NCBI GenBank assembly: GCA_016758965.1
Contig: JAEPRB010000071.1
Span: 62,001-126,000 of the forward strand
Source of the DNA: Circinella minor
Taxonomy: Eukaryota > Mucoromycota > Mucoromycetes > Mucorales > Lichtheimiaceae
Reading direction: 5' to 3'
Length of the DNA stretch: 64,000 nucleotides
The translations under genes were made by a program, and so were the position numbers. Below, one piece after another: positions 1-11,872 of this stretch. Positions within the stretch are counted from its first letter, which is position 1. The number at the start of each line of letters is the position of its first letter. Under the pieces are notes generated by a model, which saw only the letters and a list, made by a program, of their open reading frames with translations, made no database searches and was not told the origin of the DNA.

Positions 1-49
1 CTTCTATAGATATGTTATATTGACTTGGATTGTGTTATTAATATATTAG

Positions 50-149
50 ACACATGGGTATCTCCGTCATGGATGACCAACGCCAACACATTCAAAAACT
101 TAAGGATGCTCTTACAAATTCCCTTACCGAACTTGGCTATAAGGCTTAA
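50..149 (+). CDS. Last exon of an unrecognised gene (5' part outside window)
   Basis: A splice acceptor ending at 49 is followed by an open frame that runs to a TAA at 147-149. It encodes a charged, probably helical C-terminus containing the segment MDDQRQHIQKLKDAL. Base composition is richer in G and C than the flanks, as in the other exons here. The rest of the gene would lie upstream of the window. I do not recognise the protein. The antisense frame over 15-206 is also open, but it starts and ends without splice signals and is hydrophobic, so the plus-strand reading is preferred. Confidence 0.38.
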
Positions 150-938
150 ATAATCATAAACATATAAACAAATTCCTACAATTATAAATGCATCCACCGC
201 CCCCATTATATATATCTCACCCTCTCTTGTATAAAGTATATATAAAATAGTAAAAAAGAGTTACGGAAGACGTCGATCTGATCCCAATTTTTTCTACGTT
301 TTAAAAAAAAAGTTGGGGGTTGTAAGATGGGGGAATAGAGATAGAGAGGGCGGAGTATGATGAACTATATTATGGTGCGTGTGTGAATCATGACAGAGAA
401 AGAAAAGGGAAAAAAAGGGAAAAGAACAATTTTAATTGTATCTGAATTATTATTAAGATCAATTTTGGATATATTGGCACCCGGATTATCTTATGTAAAA
501 TCCCGAATCGGCTATTGTTGTTTATCTACCCCGCAAACATTATCCTTGAGCATAATAAACACTCAGTGTGGAACATGTCAGGCCAGAAATCGATAAGAGA
601 ACGAAACCTGTAGCTGGACGAAACAAAGTAGGGTCAAAGGAGGACAAGATATACGTCGCTTTTCCCTTTTCTGGTATTGATATATAAACTTATTTCATTT
701 TTTGTCAATCACCAAAACATGGAAATCGTGAAACTTTACTACAGTTTTTTTTCTTCTGTTTTTGATAGATCATATAAATAAGTGATATTTTTTTCTTTTT
801 TTTTTCTTTTTTTTTATCTCATTAATTCCATTTTATTATATTTATATTATTGTACTCAACTCCATATATATATTTTTTTTCTTTCCATTTTCCCTTTCTC
901 TTTTCTTTTGATATATACATATAAACTTGCAATAAGCA
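150..938. other. Intergenic region with pyrimidine-rich tract
   Basis: No convincing gene. A T/C-rich stretch at about 780-910 lies directly before the start codon at 939 and is likely promoter or 5' leader of the transporter gene; similar CT-rich tracts precede several genes in this window. A 68-codon frame at 390-596 has no support. Confidence 0.5.
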
Positions 939-2834
939 ATGTTATATCTACTTTGTAAATTTTTATATATTACTGTATTTGCTCTTTTATCATCCGCACA
1001 ATCTTATTTACCACTTTATTACCGAGATGTTCTCAAGTTTTCTTCAGATCAAATTGGTTTTACCGTTGCTATAGCTCCTTGTGTTCAATCTATCGCATGT
1101 CCTATTTGGACTTATGTTGCTGATAAGCGACCCAAATTTCATGGCGTGACAATGGCAGCAACCAGCCTTATCGGTGGAATTGCCGTCATGGGTATTATGG
1201 GAATTGGACATTATGTACAAGAGAGCAGCCAAAAAGAAGAAACGACAAGTGCATCATCTATTACTACCAGTAGTAATAGTAGTAATGATAATAATGACGT
1301 TATGCTTTTAGTATGTGCATTTGCCCTTGCATTTGCATTTTTCACTCTCCCCAACACATCCATGGTGGACAGTGCTGTCATGAAGATTCTCGGTCCCAAC
1401 AAAATTCTATATGGTAAAGTTCATTTTACCTGGTGTTATACAGCTTATTTTTTTTCTCATCTGCAGAATATTTATATATGCTTTTGTGTGTGCATAAAAC
1501 AGGGGAAAAAAGGAGCCCAGTATATAAAAAAAGATAACGAACTCTAATATCAACATTATTCATAATTTTTATTGTGTAATAATCATATATTGTATAGGAC
1601 AACAAAGATTATGGGGTTCCATCTCTACAGGCTTAACCATCTTGACTGTAGGTGTTCTGATTTCGGCTACAGACAATTTAGACAGTCTATTTTGGGTATT
1701 TGCCGCTTCTACCCTGTGTTTCATGGTCTGTGCCACGTTTGTAAATGTGCAGCAACCAACAAACTCTTATTCTTCTGTACCCCGTGATGAAGAAGAGTCA
1801 AGTCGATTAGTACCACCTAATTCTGATACTACTTACTACGTTGACTTGCGAAAGGAACTTTCACAACAGGATGTGGAAACCGATGAGGAAGATAACGAAG
1901 ATGGAGCAAGTTATCTTACAGCCCCCCATTATAATCAACGATTATTAAAACTTACGACAACAACATCCATGGCACGTACTTTACGTGAAGAAGCTAATGA
2001 CGCTCTTGACTCTATTTCTGGGGTGAACTTGGGTTTAGCTGTCTCCAGGGTGATGTCGGTTGAGCATTCCATGTCTGGTATTTTGGAAGATTCAGCATCA
2101 GTTCAAGCGCCTTCTCGAGCAATGTTGAAATCCCCACGCGTGGTTACTTTTCTTATTACCACACTCCTCTTTGGCCTTGTGTTGTCGGTTCTTATTAATT
2201 TCTTATTTTTATTTTTCAGTCAAAGCTTGCATATGCCTGCTTCCTGGATGGGTTGGACCGGTCCGATCGGAGCAGTTACCGAACTTTTATGCTTTTGTTT
2301 CTCAAAGCAGGTAATGTAATCCATCTTGTTTTTTTTATGATTATTAATATTAATGATGTTATTTATGGAAAAGAAAAAGAAAGCTAGCCAAAATTAAAAT
2401 AACAACTTTGGTCTTTTCTTCCTGTTAATAATGTTTTTCAGATGACTGAACGGTGGGGTGTTACAAATTTGATTATTGGTGCTCACGTTGTCACTATTAT
2501 TCGTTGCATTGCTTATACAATGCTTGTGCCAGATAATGTTTTTAGTCATTTTGTTGGGTTATTCTTACAAACACTACATGGTATTGGTTTTGCTATATTC
2601 TGGGCTACAGCTGTTAGCGAAATGGATAGTTTGTTTCCACCAGAACAACGTGCTATGGCTCAAGGTATACTTGGTGGTTTAAATCAGGGGCTTGGAATGG
2701 GTCTGGGTGCCTTATTTGGTGGTTACATTGATGCTTATTTTGGCACAGTCTGGATGTTTCGAAGTGCAGCGGTGCTCTGTGCACTTAGCATTGTAATTTT
2801 TTGTATTGGACGTCATCCGCGTTTTGCGGACTAA
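939..2834 (+). CDS. Major facilitator superfamily transporter, MFS_1-like/MFSD6 type
   Basis: Exons 939-1413, 1598-2310 and 2442-2834 join to a 526-residue membrane protein. The first splice rebuilds the segment GQQRLWGSIS, the loop typical of the MFS_1-like (MFSD6-type) branch. The N-terminus starts in a helix without a soluble tail and carries ADKRPK (residues 61-66) at the loop after helix 2. Exon 2 holds a long acidic cytoplasmic loop between the two six-helix halves, and exon 3 encodes the last helices, ending GRHPRFAD. Family members are proton- or solute-driven plasma membrane or vacuolar carriers; the substrate cannot be read from the sequence. The start is the first ATG after a CT-rich leader. 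No intact neighbour suggests a pathway. Confidence 0.85.
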
Positions 2835-3620
2835 AAAAAGTAAAAAAAATATTCTCTCTCATTTTTTTTACTATAAATAATAAATTATTATAATTTTTAA
2901 AGCAATCCTGTTTTTTGAACAAACAAATGGTAACAAGTCCTTTATCATCATATACATAGTTCCTTTCTCAGTAGCTCTTTTGTTTTTCTTTCTTTATTTC
3001 GAGCAAAGAATTGTTTTTACTGCTCTATTATTCTTGGTTCGTCAAAAAGAATTTATATACTCCCGCTGCTCTATAGTAGACCACTTTTTCATTGATAACA
3101 TATACATATGAGGCGTTGACAGATTAGCATTTCTTTTTTTTATTAATGAAAGGAAACCCAGAGATATGGACAAGTTGATCATAATTTTAAAAAAGAATGC
3201 ATAAACTTGTTTAAAAGACGACAATGACGGTTGTCGACAGGAATTGTCAATATTGCTTGGTTTATAAAAAAAAGTAGTCAGAAAGAAACCCAGCAACTGG
3301 TGCTGTGTTACCATTTTAATGCATCTTGTAATTATGTACACACTTAACATCAGTTTTCACAATAAAATGCTTTTATTTTGACACCGCCGATTAGATTTCT
3401 ATCTCTTCTCTTTTTCTTCTTTTTTATTTTTACTTTTTATCTTCATTCTTCTCGACCCTTTCCTTTCCTTTTTCTTATTCTTCTTCTTATTATTAAAAGG
3501 TAAAAATATTTGTCGTTAACCAATAATACTTGTTTATGAACGAGCTGAAATTATCATTTTTGACTCTTCTTTTTTTTCGCTTTTGGTTGTGCACATAGTT
3601 TAACATTTTAAAAATACATC
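2835..3620. other. Intergenic region, no gene seen
   Basis: AT-rich spacer between two plus-strand genes. A T/C-rich stretch at about 3400-3500 probably belongs to the promoter of the G-alpha gene. The 102-codon antisense frame at 3042-3350 lacks splice context, homology and coding-like composition. Confidence 0.5.
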
Positions 3621-5021
3621 ATGGGATGCTGTGTTTCGGTAGATGGTACAGGAGACCATGGAGCAAAAATACGAAACGACGAAATCAATAATCAACTTCA
3701 AATGGAAAAGTTAAATATGAAAAATCACGTTAAATTACTCTTACTCGGTATGAAGAAAATAAAAAAAGCCCATAAATGTTACTTTTTTTTTATTTTTTTG
3801 TTATTTTTTATCAATTGTTTCGGTAGAAAAAATTACTATATTATTATTCTAGAAAGCAATTTTAAATATAAATACTTTATTTAAAAAAATAACATAGGTG
3901 CTGGTGAATCCGGTAAAAGTACTCTATTAAAACAGATGAAACTTATTCATGAAGGAGGTTTCTCGTTAGATGAACGAATTGCGTACCGTGAAATCATTTA
4001 TAGCAACACTATCCAGTCAATGCATGTTATTTTAAGTGCTATGGATAGTTTAGGCTTAACATTCAGCAACGAAGCCTCGCACAAAGCCGCCGATCATGTA
4101 ATACAACAGCCAGCTGAAATTATGGACGAGTCTCCTATGCCGATCCCCTTGGTCTCCGCCATCCGAACATTATGGGCTGATGGTGGTGTTCATGATGCAG
4201 TACGCCGACGGAATGAATTTCAGCTTAACGATTCTGCATCCTAGTAAGTTATTTTACTCCAAGTAAACTCTTTCATAATTGTTATAGTACATCGGATTTC
4301 TGTTAACGAGTTCAGCAGGAGACGTTAGAAGCTAGACGAACATCGAATACAAACCACACAGTATGTATTTAAAAAAATAACTAATTATAGACAACATTTT
4401 ATAAATTACAGTTATTTCGAATCAATGGATCGAATCGGAAACCCCGATTACGTTCCAAGTGATCAAGATGTGCTTCGTTCACGCGTTAAGTCAACGGGTA
4501 TAACAGAAACACATTTCCGACTAGGTGAACTTACATACCAAATGTTTGACGTTGGTGGTCAACGTTCAGAGCGAAAAAAATGGATCCATTGTTTTGAGAA
4601 CGTTACAGCTGTTATTTTCATGGTTGCTATTCAAGAATATGATCAAGTGTTAATTGAAGATGAAACAGTGAATCGCATGGAAGAAGCATTGACATTATTT
4701 GATTCGATATGTAACTCACGATGGTTCGAAAAGACATCGATCATTTTATTTTTGAATAAGACAGACTTGTTCAAGGAGAAGCTACCCAAATCACCGCTAT
4801 CAAAATATTTTAAAGATTATCAACATGATAATAATGATTATGAGGCTACAAGTAAATATATTATGGAACGATTCACATCACTAAATAACTATCATACGAC
4901 AGATAAGCAGATATATACTCATTTTACATGTGCTACTGACACGGAACAAATACGTTTTGTTATGACGGCTGTAAATGATATTCTTCTTCAATGCAACTTG
5001 CGGAATGGCGGATTGCTTTAA
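3621..5021 (+). CDS. Heterotrimeric G-protein alpha subunit
   Basis: Exons 3621-3747, 3898-4243 and 4412-5021 give 360 residues, the usual length. The N-terminus MGCCVS fits N-myristoylation at Gly2 and palmitoylation at Cys3/Cys4. The P-loop GAGESGKST is at 43-51 and is split by intron 1. Switch I has [11 protein letters not shown] (Arg182, Thr186), switch [14 protein letters not shown] from 204 (catalytic Gln208), NKTD is at 273-276 and TCAT at 330-333, so all guanine-binding motifs are intact. It should act at the plasma membrane, coupling seven-helix receptors to effectors such as adenylate cyclase. The C-terminus ends NLRNGGLL and lacks the Cys at -4 that pertussis toxin modifies in Gi-type subunits. 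Zygomycete-type fungi carry several such paralogs, so I give no GPA number. Confidence 0.95.
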
Positions 5022-8000
5022 ACTGTATTTGCTTTTATATATATATATTTTTACCCATATACCACGATTATCAACTTATTTTCCCATTATCATTTCCTTC
5101 TCCATTTACCACCATAAAAAAGTTTCAACTCTGCTTTCATATTTTATTTAGAAAAATTCCTCTTCTCTTCCTTATGTGCTTTACAATCATAAAGCGATTC
5201 TTTTTTTAGTATAAATATTTAACTTTTTTTTCTTATACCAAGATAATATATATAGAGAACAATAACAAAAAAATTGGTCAAAATTCAGGGATGACCTTGA
5301 GTAACCAAAATAAATATGTATGTAAACTATTTGTCATTGGATTTCTTGTATATACAAACAAAGTGCTGGATTTTTATTAATGAATAATTATAAAGGGCAT
5401 ATTTTTTATCCTAATCTGTCCACGCGTTCTGTCATAATTTATCTTTATGCTTCTTTGTTTGTTTCTCACACTTTTTTTTCTCCTTAGTTACCATAATATA
5501 AAAAATATGTCATTCATCATACGTATGAATACCTTTTTTATCATGCCTTTGAAACATCATAAATAAAATCTAGGTTGTGTAATTCCCGTCTCCCCCCCCC
5601 CATTCTGAACACTAATAATTAGTGTCATTTTTCGAAAAAGCAGTAAGCTGCATTGATTAATTCGTTTAATGAGAAAAGAATTTTTTTTCAATAATAGATT
5701 GACATCATCTTGTTGCTTATTAGTATTTTTTTTCTGGTGACACTAGGGGTTTTTTCTTATGTACTAGGTAGGATCAAATTAAAAAAAAAACCAATTTCTC
5801 CCTTATTGTAACAGAAGCAAAATTAAACACCAACGATTAAAAAGACGACTACTTTTGTAAACGACCTAAAGTCATATATTTCAACGTGCATGACTACGTA
5901 CAAATTCCTTTATCTATACACATAAGGGTTTGGGAAAAAACACATTTATCCATATATTGATTAATGTAATATTATAAAACATTATTACCTAATGGAAAAG
6001 TAATAACTTTGTTATGACGCTTCCCAATAAAGAAATAATAATTAGAAAGCTTATTTGGTTGTGCTATTTTTGAAGTTGCATACATATTTTTTACAAAACG
6101 AACCATGGAATTACTGTTACTGTATAAAATTCATATAATAAAAAAGTAGTGGGACAAAAGAAAGCAAATGTTTCTGTTATGGTTTAGTGGCATAAAAGCA
6201 AATAATATACCCACACATAACATCTAAATAAACTTCTTTACTAATTAATTAATATAACAGCTGTGTTAATGTAATAATGTGCATTTCATCACAATGACAT
6301 TACGTTGTATATTCTACGTTGTTTGCAGCTATTTAATAAATTATATAATAATTTATAGCAATACATGTAGAATATGTTAATGTTCTTTTTTAATGTATAA
6401 AAAGTGATCGTTGATCCCGAAAAAAAAGTTTTGTGCTTGGGTCCATACCTAATTTTTTTTTCTCATTAAAACGTGATACGTAGTTACGGCCCAAACAGAT
6501 CGTTGACTGACTATTATGTCACGTGAGCATACGTTACTAGTATTTCCTTTATTACAAATTTTATAAAACATCCTTAATACCAGTCTGAAAATGTTTTTTC
6601 CCTTTATCTAGTTAATGAGTGCTATATAAAAAAAGTTTATTCAAGGATAACAGTTACTTACACAATAAATGGTTTATATACTTTAAATTAATAGTACTGA
6701 CTTCGATACCTCAGCTATAACAGAAATGTAGAGCATTTAGTAGCTGCACCAAAGATGACCTTGCTATAATAATACACTAATCCGTTTTCAATTTTTTTTC
6801 TACTTCTGTAACTCCTAATAAGAACAGAACAGTAGTATCTTATACGCAAAAGGTTAATATTTTGCATGTCTTTTTTTACCCACTATTAAAAAACTACAAG
6901 TTTTAGTATAAACTAGATCATTCGAAGACGGTTGATATTACCTCCTGTTTATTTTTTTATAACTTCTTATTAAAAAATAGAGACGAGGTAAACATTTGAT
7001 AAAATACCATGTGGTTATTTTTGTTGTATATAATGCCAATAAAAGAGACATGTTACAATTTACCGATAAGGTTATTTATAAATTTGACTATGTGGGTATA
7101 TTAAATGTTGGTATTATCTATTATGTATACAAAACTCACATCAAATCTGACTGACTAGATAGATCGTAATTGACATTCTATATAACAGCTCAGATCCCAC
7201 CATCATTATCAAGAGCAGCCAACAGAGGGGAACTCTTTAAATACTACTAGATTATCTCTCGAGTACCTCGAATAAGAGACATGTTCATAAGTTACATAAT
7301 TGTTCTGTAAAATCAGAATGTTTTATATGGCCTTACTCATTGCCAATTTTTTATATATACTATTGTACCACTGTTCTTACCAATTTTTAAACAATAGTTT
7401 TCTTTTTTTTAACCGCATGATTCATTCGATATTATACCATGGGATCATTATAAGCTTATATTTACCCAAAAAAAAAAAGATAGGGATTTTTTCTCTTTAC
7501 ACAGTAATAACTTAAAAACGTGTGAACTAAACATTTCATTTTGTAGAAGCGATATTCAGTCATTATTGTAGATCAAAAGACGGCTTTTTTTTTGTAATTT
7601 TACAATTCATACAATATTTAAAAAGGAACCAAGGAAGAACTGGCTGTTTTTGGTTGTGTATGTTATAAATAGTATATAATAATGCATTCAATATATAGTT
7701 AACCGTTGTACGTAACTTATTTTCAAAGAAGAGTACGTATAAAACTACTGTGCCAATATAATGGTACGAGAAAAAAAGAATATACGGGTATTTATTTCTT
7801 TGAATGTATGGATAATTTACTTTCTTTATTCAGGAATAATTTAATTTTTGTCATATTTCACAAATCCATGGTGTTGTGATGAAAAAAAAAGAATAAATCC
7901 CACGACAAAAATATATTTTACGTATATCTCACACACTTTTTTTCCCATAAAAGTTTTCGATTGTCAGATTTTTTTGATGAGTTTTGACAGAACTGTGTGT

Positions 8001-8167
8001 TTTTTGCATTACTTTAAAACTGTATAAATAAGATGATATTAATAACAAAGCGATCAATTTTTACCTTGCTTATTAATAGTTTCAGCTTAATTTGTTTTCT
8101 AAAACAAGAGCAATAGTCTCTATAGTTACGTCTGATACTACTCGTAGTTTAACAAGTTTACAAAAAT
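5022..8167. other. 3.1-kb gene-poor AT-rich region
   Basis: I see no protein with splice-consistent frames, no tRNA and no terminal repeats. The longest frame (7300-7515) is a hydrophobic AT-driven artefact. There is a run of ten C at about 5592-5601. TACGTA palindromes recur (for example near 5895, 6478, 7710, 7735 and 7919). Confidence 0.5.
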
Positions 8168-10909
8168 ATGGTTTCGCGGATTTTCTCGAATAGCAACAAA
8201 GGTTATTTGGGCAGTGATAATCGAGGAAAAGAAGAGCCTGAAATTATTGTTCATACTGATAAAATGGGAACTGAACGAGAGAAAAAGGCAGCTATTGATC
8301 AATATTCATCATCTTCAGCGGGTGATAATAATATTAATGTTGGAGAAGAACCTTTTATTGAACCGGATGAAACGGAACTACAAAAACTTATGTGGAAAAT
8401 GGATAGGCGGATCATCCCATTTGTCGCGCTTATGTACCTTTGCTCTTTCTTAGATCGTGTTAATATTGGTAAAGCATAACATTATTTTAATCGTTTGTTT
8501 ACTGTTAATTATTTTCTTTCAATGTTACTTATTAGTTTAAAAAAGAATTAATATTATACTGACAATAAATTTAATACAATAGGTAATGCAAAGATTGCAG
8601 GAATGATGGATGATATCGATATAACGGAAGGAGAGTATAATTGGGCACTCTCCCTTTTTTTTGTCGGTTATGTAAGTTAAAAAAATATATTACTATGACC
8701 AGTTTTCACGTTAATAAGAGGTAATCCTGTACATAAAGATTTTATTCGAGGTGCCTTCCAATCTCATTCTCAAGGTTATTGGCCCAAGATTATGGCTTTC
8801 TATTATTTTGATTGTATGGGGAGTTATTATGGCAGTCATGTCAAAATGTAAAACAGGGTCAGAACTTATGGTTGCTCGTTTCTTCCTAGGTGTTGCAGAG
8901 GTATGTACTGTACACTTCAGTTATAGTGCCCATCTATTTTCTTGCAATATGGGTAGAAAATATTAACATTTTTGTCGTCATTTTACGTATGTGTTTTAGG
9001 CTGGTTTATTTCCGGTACGTAGACATTGATTTTATAATAGCAAATTATTATGCTGATATTCTGTAGTGTAACTGATGTTTATTAAATAAAATAAAAATGT
9101 TATAATTATGTGATAGGGTGTCATTTTTTATTTGTCAGTTTGGTACACAAGACGACAACAATCACTGCGTATTGCTTGGTTTTATGGAAGCTCTACACTA
9201 GCCGGTGTAAGTATCTCCAAACATTATCAGTTATACCTTAAATAGTTTTATCATTACCCCTCATCATTAAAAATGCTAGGGAAAAAAACAATATATTAAC
9301 ATAATGCTAAAATATTACAATTTATACAGGCTTTTGGTGGAATTTTGGTATTATACTTTTCTTAAAGATATTATTACAAACGGAAATGAAGTCCCTATGA
9401 CAATAGAGGCACTAACAATACCGTCTATTTATAAAAAGGCTTATGGAATCGTTCGAATGGATGGTATGAGTGGTCTGAGTGGTTGGCAATGGATTTTCGT
9501 TATTGAAGCCATTCCAACAATTCTGCTCGGTATTTTAACTTATTTTGTGTTACCCGATTACCCGGAAAAGTCAAAATGTAGGTGATCAGCATTAACAATA
9601 ATAACATCAATACTATTGACCGTCATCCTTGGATTTAATAACAGTTCTCTCGGAATATTATTGTTATATATTATTAGTTTTAAATGAACGTGAGCGGGCA
9701 ATCATACTTGATCGAAATAAGAAGGATGATGGTATTACCACAGATACACATTTCACGTGGAAACAAGTAGGTTCAACAGTGATCGATTGGAAAATCTATG
9801 CATTTGCACTTGTATACCTGTGCGGAAGTATACCTGTATACAGTTTAAGTATGTTTATGCCTAGTATTGTACGAGGAATGGGATTTGAATCTCTTACAGC
9901 CCAGGTAAATATAATTAGGAGCAATTTTTGTCTAGGGCTACGTATGAAAGATTTTTGAGTATCAATGCTAACTTTATTTTAATACTTAGGCAATGAGCAG
10001 TCCACCTTACGCCTTTGGTAATTTTAACAGAAGAATATCTTTTTTTGTTTTGTTTTTTTAAAAGGAGAGGAGGGGAAAAAAAGGGGAAGGGTGTTTGTAT
10101 AAAATGATTAGTTAATAAGTTCTTTGGCGAATTTCTTTTTTTAAAAAAAAAAATGAAAATATAGCATTCATTTGGTGTTTGATTAATGCATGGCATGCTG
10201 ATCGTCAAGGTGAACGAGGTTTCCATATTGCGGGTTCTGCAATTTTATCTGTCATAGGGTATACTTTACTTATCACTTTGCGAGATAAGAGCGCAGCAGG
10301 ACTTTACATCGGTTCAGTCTTAGCAGCAATGGGTGCCTTTGGGATGTCCCCAATCAAGACTTCTTGGTTTTCTAACAATTTTGCTGGACATACGAGAAAA
10401 AGTGTAGCGATTGCATTAATTACTTCAATTGGTAATACAGGCGGTGCTATTGGGTAAAATCAGTATAAGAGTCAAGTTTTTTCTTTCTTTTATAAAATAA
10501 TGGTAAAGGTTTTTAATGCTATATACTAATATTAATTATGTTGATAACATTTTAATTCGATAGTGGCCAGATCTATAGAGCTTCAGATGCTCCTGACTAT
10601 GTAAAAGGTCATTCAGCTTGTTTAGGACTTATGTGTGGAGCAGTTGTCACATCGAGTGTTGTGAAATATCTTTTGTACAAGAGCAATAAAAAGCGCGATA
10701 ACATGACACCAGAAGAATACAGGATTGCGTGCGAGGGAGAAGATCTGGGGGAAAAGGTAACACACGTACAAGATATTACCTTTTTTTGATTTGTATTAAA
10801 AGAGCGATTCTAGTGCTAGTTGACTTAATGGCTTTTTTTTTTGCATTAATGTGGTTAAACAATTATCTTTTTTTTTTTTTAGCATCCTGGATTTCGATAC
10901 ATTAATTAA
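8168..10909 (+). CDS. Dal5/Tna1-type anion:cation symporter (MFS), copy A
   Basis: Twelve exons: 8168-8468, 8583-8671, 8739-8900, 9000-9014, 9117-9206, 9330-9347, 9439-9577, 9678-9904, 9990-10017, 10165-10453, 10564-10756 and 10883-10909; 525 residues. Family signatures are LMYLCSFLDRVNIGNAKIAG at the end of helix 1, VPSNLILKVIGPR, RFFLGVAEAGLFPG, SGWQWIFVIEA and LPDYPEKSK. After the central loop the second half has PSIVRGMGFESLTAQAMSSP and SWFSNNFAGHTR. The C-terminus is HPGFRYIN. The Dal5/ACS family imports allantoate, nicotinate, dipeptides and similar small anions at the plasma membrane; the substrate here is unknown. The gene is a tandem paralog of the next one. Two coding micro-exons of 15 and 18 nt are needed to keep the frame, and both are supported by the paralog's continuous sequence. 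Confidence 0.88.
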
Positions 10910-11872
10910 AAAAAATATAGTTTGTTATTATTGAGTGGTATATGGTATTACGATATCTGATTGACTTTTCTCACTCATTTGTTGTATTAAGGTCTATATA
11001 CAACGGATTTACAATTTCTGCTATATACATCATCATCAATAACTATGTTACTACTATTAGTATTATCATTTCTGTTGTTGAACAATAAAAAAAACTATAA
11101 ACTATCTACATAATAGTACCAAAAAAAAGAGAATTGCTATAAACTTTAAAATCTCGGATCTATTATATTATTTCTTATACTATTACCCCATCATAGTGAT
11201 GCTTATTTCGAAAAGACAGTTTATTAATAAATGCTCTTTTTTTGTGTGAGTAAAATTACGTGCGGGGACAAAGCTCTATATAATCCATGTGTTACCATTG
11301 CGACAGTTTATGGCATATGACACCATCCATTATCAATTCACGCAATATGTTCTTCTTGACCCTAGCCTAGATGCTGATTCAAAAACTATCCATTGAGGGT
11401 TCGATTAAAAATATCCTATTTTTATTCACTATATTATCATGTTTCATTCAATATATATATACTACATATATTTCTCAAAATATTGAACAAAAACATGATT
11501 ACTAGTTTTTATCAATTAGGAATAGGTTATTTATAAGGTTTATTAAAACGACCACTGCTTGATCCATTATCAGTTTTAAAAACCGCCCGAGTGCGTAGTA
11601 ACTTCAACATTCGATTCTGTGTTACATGAAACCTTAGATGGCACATTGTTGCAACAATCGAATCGTCAAATGTCTAAATTTTTTGTTGAATTATACCATT
11701 AGTTTCTTTTTATAAAAAGGAAGGTGATGCAAACTTTGAAAAGAAAGTTGATCTTTTTTTTTTATATAAATATAGAATAGATTTAATTCAAACACTTTCG
11801 ATTTCTATCGTCGTTTATTACATTTTTTTTTTCTTTTCGTTTTTTAACCTTTTTTCAGATTATATAAAAATA
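10910..11872. other. Intergenic region between transporter paralogs
   Basis: No gene seen. The segment holds the 3' flank of copy A and the promoter of copy B, with a T-rich stretch at about 11755-11850 just before the start codon of copy B. Confidence 0.5.

Noticed and set aside
9304..9438. Continuous frame upstream of AYGIVRMDG in transporter copy A
   Set aside because: It is intron sequence in a wrong reading frame for AFGGIL; splicing 9347 to 9439 matches the paralog exactly.
11380..11420. GGTTCGATTAA resembling a tRNA B box
   Set aside because: No matching A box, acceptor stem or cloverleaf could be drawn around it.
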